Program-made: the position numbers and the translations under genes | Source of the DNA: Bimastos eiseni | Lineage: Eukaryota; Annelida; Clitellata; Crassiclitellata; Lumbricidae | Reading direction: 5' to 3' | DNA: 64,000 bases | Assembly (NCBI GenBank): GCA_959347315.1 | Contig: OY365811.1 | Location: 33,920,321-33,984,320 of the forward strand | In this document: positions 59,600 through 64,000 of the stretch, piece after piece | How the letters are laid out: each line of letters begins with the position of its first letter | Numbering within the stretch: position 1 is the first letter of the stretch | Notes under the pieces: generated by a model | Database searches by the model: none | The model's input: the letters and a program-made list of their open reading frames with translations, nothing else | What the model was told of the DNA's origin: nothing

Positions 59600-62340
59600 C
59601 TCGCATGGACAGTTGCCTAGAACACAGAACCGTTGTCTGCATGCGGTTGACGGTTCACCTAGTCGAGACTCGACGGAATGTAGCATTATGTTTTCATCAT
59701 CGCTGTGATTGCGCCGACAGTCACACGGCAACGAGGTTACAATTACTATTAATTAGTCAACGAACAAAAAAGTTGCGTGTGTACTGCATGCATGTGCAAG
59801 ACTACGGATAAACGTTTTGGGCAAAAATGAAGTATCAGAGTGCGTATTTAGTCTATATACCGGGCGTCGTGAGGGTCGTTTAGGGTCAGGTCAGGCGTCG
59901 TGTTAATCGGGGAGGGTAAGTTTACTGGTGTCGTGAGAATCGATTAGAGTTACGGTTAGTGTCGTCATAACCTTTCGCGCAGCCATGGCCGCATGCCAAA
60001 ATATATTGAAGTACGCCCGGAAACCTACGCACCCCGACGCTGCACTTTCGAAGCGTTATGTGCGTATACGGCATCGGTGTAGGTACAATGTATACATGTA
60101 TGCATGCATGTATATATGTGTATGTAGAAAAGTAAGTAAGTGGCTATGTAGGTATGTCGAATCGTCATCACTGGCAGCGTCACATGCATTGTCAATCGAA
60201 GATGACAGTTGATTCATAGATGTATCGAGGAGACAGACGATCATATAATCCTCCCTGCCCCAACACACTGTTGTAACACCGGCGGGCAGCCAGTCTCTCG
60301 CAGTAGGTACTTTAGGCCATACATGCCCCTGCAATTGTAAACGGAGACTCCACACTTATAAAGCGTCAGTCTTAACGTAAGCACCAAATTGTTGAAGAGC
60401 GAAGATCGTAGGTCTATAATAGTGCTTTATACCTAGATCTGTTAAATGTATAAAAAATTTAACTAAATACAATGTAAGCAATCTGAAAAAAGATGTACGG
60501 GCATTACATAGTAAGACCAGCTACGTGAACACATTCACTCATGCCCCGTGAGCGCATGCGTGTGCGTGTGAAACCTTGTGTCGATTTTATTTACGTACAG
60601 TTGTGGCATGTGCATCAATCTAATTACAGGATTAGACTGCTCCAACGGTTGGGTTGGTCATTAGGTCTGGGCATAATTGGTATTTTTAATTGCGACATAA
60701 ATTTCTGCTCCGAGATCTTGAGTTTAGCAACGGTGCACAGAAGTTGTTCCTCATGAGAACGAATCAAAAAGACATTTATTGCCGCAACGCTGTTTCTGCA
60801 ATTAACGGAGGACCTAAATTTGTTAATAGCCGCTCATTAGCCTTTAGGTGAGTTGGGATTGAACAATTCGATTTAAAAAACCTCAGAAGTATAAACATTA
60901 GCTCTTTCTATTTTTTACTTGTTGAAGTCAAAAGCTCTAAATGTATTGGAATTGCGATTTGAGATGCTTACATGGCATTCTGGGTTCACTGAATTTGTCG
61001 CTAGTAAGATTGTGTACATACAGCGCGTGAGAAGTTCTTCATGTAGAGTAGACCTATACTTTTAAGTCGTTATGTTGTGTTCGGTGTGCGACTATGCGTG
61101 TGTATACGGTATGTTAAACACCTAAAAACCTAGTAATAATAAGAAAAGATTTTATTGAAAAAACCTGCGTTGTACTCAGCCCAGAGCTTTAGGCCTACAC
61201 ACGACGTTCGACTCGACTGACTGACTGACCGACTTTCCTCTGCAATTTCCTTTAACTAACCGACTATCTGCTCCGTTTGCAACGTATTTTGCCCGCTTCC
61301 ACCTCTTTTCCTGTTGTGTGTCGTCTGCTTTGCAAGTATACGAATATTTCTGTATCGTACGCTATTTACTACGAGTGCAAAACACTGTCAAATGGTCGTC
61401 GTTTTTAGGCCAAGTTACAAGGTGGAATTTTACCGGCGTCTCATCTCCTTAGAAAATTAAGGCATTCAGCGAAGCCTCGTCGGAAAATTACCAGTGAAGT
61501 GACGCCGTTCATGAAACTTTTATGGCTGCTGGATCCCATAGGAATCCTTGAGGATGTCGCTGTAAAAAATTAGGACGGATATTATTATCTTGTTTTTGTT
61601 CGTACGAGTGTGAATACGTGAACTATAGCGTGTAGTTATTGTCGCATTTATGTAGGTCTGTACATTATTGTACGTGTGTGTATTTTATCAAAAATACGCT
61701 CATGCAACTATGCATAATTATGTATACATTAATTGTTATCTCTTAGTTCATTAAATTCTGTTGTTCCTCTATCGTGTGTCTAAATTTACAATAACTCCAT
61801 CTCGGAAAACTTACTTCATCAGCTTTAATATAGTCAGAAGGAAATGGTCGAGATTTCGAGTCTATTTGCTGCTTGCCCATTAAAGGTTGCGCTCATCGCA
61901 GTTCACACACATTGGCAAAACACAAACGAGTGGCCTGTATAATATACTCATAGAAATATACGTAGGCTTACATAATATATATACATACAAAATATATATA
62001 TATATAATTATAGATAATATAATATATATCTCCGTCAGGCTTGAATTAATCCTTCAAAAAAAATATATAGGCCTATGTATTATTGCATATGTATATATAT
62101 TATATATATATATATAGTTGCATATTATAGCAAGACGATGCATTTTTGCGGTGATATCTGTGGCTGACGAGCTGGAACAACTGATATGTGTTTCTTCAAT
62201 TATCTTATAAGGTTAATGTATATGCAAATTATTCATGCATGCAACATGCATGTAATAAGACAAAAATCCTAAAGAAAGGTGAACTGTATAGGCTTACTTA
62301 TGAAAGTAAGATCTATGTATTTCCTTTCGCTGTCTCCTCT
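59600..62340. other. No supportable gene
   Basis: Open frames at 59605, 59985 and 60541 lack family motifs. AT runs lie near 61975-62040 and 62085-62120. Nothing else was resolved. Confidence 0.4.
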
Positions 62341-62344
62341 GGAC

Positions 62345-62352
62345 AGAGCGAG

Positions 62353-62417
<65 letters not shown>

Positions 62418-62480
62418 AGACAGACAGACTGAGACAGACAGACAGACTGAGACAGACAGACAGACAGACAGAGAGGGAAG
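62345..62480. repeat. GA microsatellite followed by ACAG/ACTG repeats
   Basis: About 30 GA units from about 62355 to 62415, then CAGACAGACTGAGA units to 62471. The Arg-Glu and Asp-Arg-Gln-Thr frames across them are artefacts. Confidence 0.95.
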
Positions 62481-64000
62481 GGAGAGAAAGATTGTTACAT
62501 ATGTTTCAGTAGTAAATCAAACTTATTCGCGACTAATCGGGTCAAAGCTACGTGTCTGCATTTTCCATTTGGAGTCGGTATAATTTCCCAGTTTGTCTGC
62601 CATCTCCTATCTGCTGTTTATACATTACGTCAATTCCACATCAGCTAAATAATGAAACAGATACAGAACGGAGGAGTGGCAATGTAAACACGGTCGGCTA
62701 TAGCTTTCAACCTAATAGTTAGAATTCAGGAATTAGAAACATTAATCAATAATCTCATTAAACTATGCATAAATAGTCTTATGCAATTACCAGATAACGA
62801 CGATAGCATAATTATAACTGACAACCATTTTATGAGGTGTATGCCTACGTTAAGCGTAAATAGACAACATAGATTCCATTCATTAGTCAACCCAAATATA
62901 CTCGCACGCTTAATGAATCGCAGCAATTGGCAATAAAACCTCAAAAGGATTTCAAGCAAATATTGTCCATACATGAATTATATGCATCTATGTCAATGTG
63001 CGTAAACCCTCGTGTCTGCGTGGGTTGGTGGTCGAAAGGGTATTTATTCAATGCGCAATGGACTTTGATAGAACTGCATCTGATGGATGGCCCACCCTGT
63101 AGAGCTCAGCAGATGTGCGCATGACCATACGTCGGAGTATCGATGGCATTGAGCAACTGTGAAAGAGGGCGTTGACTAAGGTACAATACAACACAATACA
63201 ACTGTAATTTGATATTGTCAGGTAGGTCCATAGACTCCATATGCAGTATCAAATCCGTTACCAAATCGATCGCCGAAATATTGGCCATGGGTGGATTGGT
63301 GGACGATTGGGTGATTGAATGCAAAGTGCTTGCGTGCATTATGATCAGAATGACTTGGCTTTAGACAAAGAAAGACGTGACCTTAGACAAAGCAACAGCG
63401 AACGAGAAAGTAAAAGGAATGAGAGATAGACGAATTTCAATGTCTTGCGAAAAGCCATCGATGTTGACACTCATTTCGGTTAGCTACTTATTCCAGACAG
63501 GTAGGAAATTGAAGGAAAACACTGTCCAGTCCTATCTACGTCCAGGTTGATATATATCGTCAAAGAAAACAAAGAAAGAAAACTCCAGCGGACAGAAATG
63601 TCATCAAAAATTATGTAGGCCTATTATAAATCGCCGGGATGTGGTTTACTTGCAAAATCAAAGAGTCCCGCCTCATCAGCTTACACAATTACTGATTAAA
63701 GCGACGTCTTGTCTAATTATCACAGCCAATTAGTATATCGAATAACGGTTGATATAAACAAAACACTTTTGAAACAAAGGTGACGCTATATTACCCACAA
63801 TTCTCAGTTCTTTTCGCGTATACCGACAACCTTGTGTAAATTTACGATGGAATATGAAGGCGTTGTGGATTTGCTTCCAACGGCAAATTGCTTTTGATAA
63901 TTATTTGGTCTGTTGTATGAAGCGTTAAATTGACAGCGAGTCTTTTGTTATTGCATTTGCATTTGGACAATTACACACACACACACCCATCCACACACAC
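62481..64000. other. No gene recognised; CA repeat at the window edge
   Basis: AT-rich sequence. A CA dinucleotide tract begins at about 63974 and continues to the window edge with one CCCATC interruption. No exon-like frame with splice sites was identified. Confidence 0.45.

Noticed and set aside
62188..62583. 131-codon frame with a Glu-Arg repeat
   Set aside because: The middle is a GA microsatellite followed by ACAG repeats; no family similarity on either side.

Overview
This is a 64 kb piece of animal nuclear DNA. Genes are split into short exons by GT-AG introns, gene density is low, and most of the sequence is simple repeats, decayed retrotransposons and short inverted-repeat DNA elements (MITEs). 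Retroelement remnants with a 3' tail like GCGCTATATAAAT and the very frequent palindromic core GGCCTA suggest a marine invertebrate, perhaps a deuterostome such as an echinoderm or hemichordate. That placement is a low-confidence impression. A 200-base run of N lies at 12390-12589.

Layout. (1) 932-10986, plus strand: eight exons of a calpain-family cysteine protease covering the N-terminus and nearly the whole catalytic core, with Cys, His and Asn all present; domain III and everything after it are missing. (2) 13135-16248, minus strand: four exons of an aldo-keto reductase with all four catalytic residues; its C-terminal half is missing. The two genes converge on the assembly gap. (3) 16.3-21.4 kb: repeats, including a LINE reverse-transcriptase relic with a MITE nested in it. 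(4) 21936-32780, plus strand: thirteen exons joining without any frame break into a predicted 756-residue protein that contains two tandem TRMT61B-like tRNA (adenine-N1) methyltransferase units. The first keeps the S-adenosylmethionine glycine loop; the second has lost it. Six matching intron positions and phases show that the second unit arose by duplication of the first. One intron holds three near-identical copies of a unit of about 0.86 kb. (5) 33.05-34.97 kb: a decayed Ty3/Gypsy-like element, minus strand, split by an hAT-type MITE. (6) 37512-42698, minus strand: four exons of a mucin-like single-pass membrane protein. (7) 44-50 kb: transposase relics, MITEs and a tRNA-derived SINE. (8) 50744-51097, minus strand: a small secreted-type precursor with six cysteines. 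(9) 56535-56656, plus strand: one well-formed first coding exon whose continuation was not found. The rest to 64 kb is repeats and unassigned DNA.

The genes show no functional cluster, which is normal for an animal genome. The most unusual item is the tandem methyltransferase gene: it would place an active and a degenerate TRMT61-type unit on one chain, which resembles the separate catalytic and non-catalytic subunits of the TRMT61A/TRMT6 tRNA methyltransferase. All exon calls come from reading splice signals, frame and family resemblance by eye; none has been checked by alignment or transcript data.
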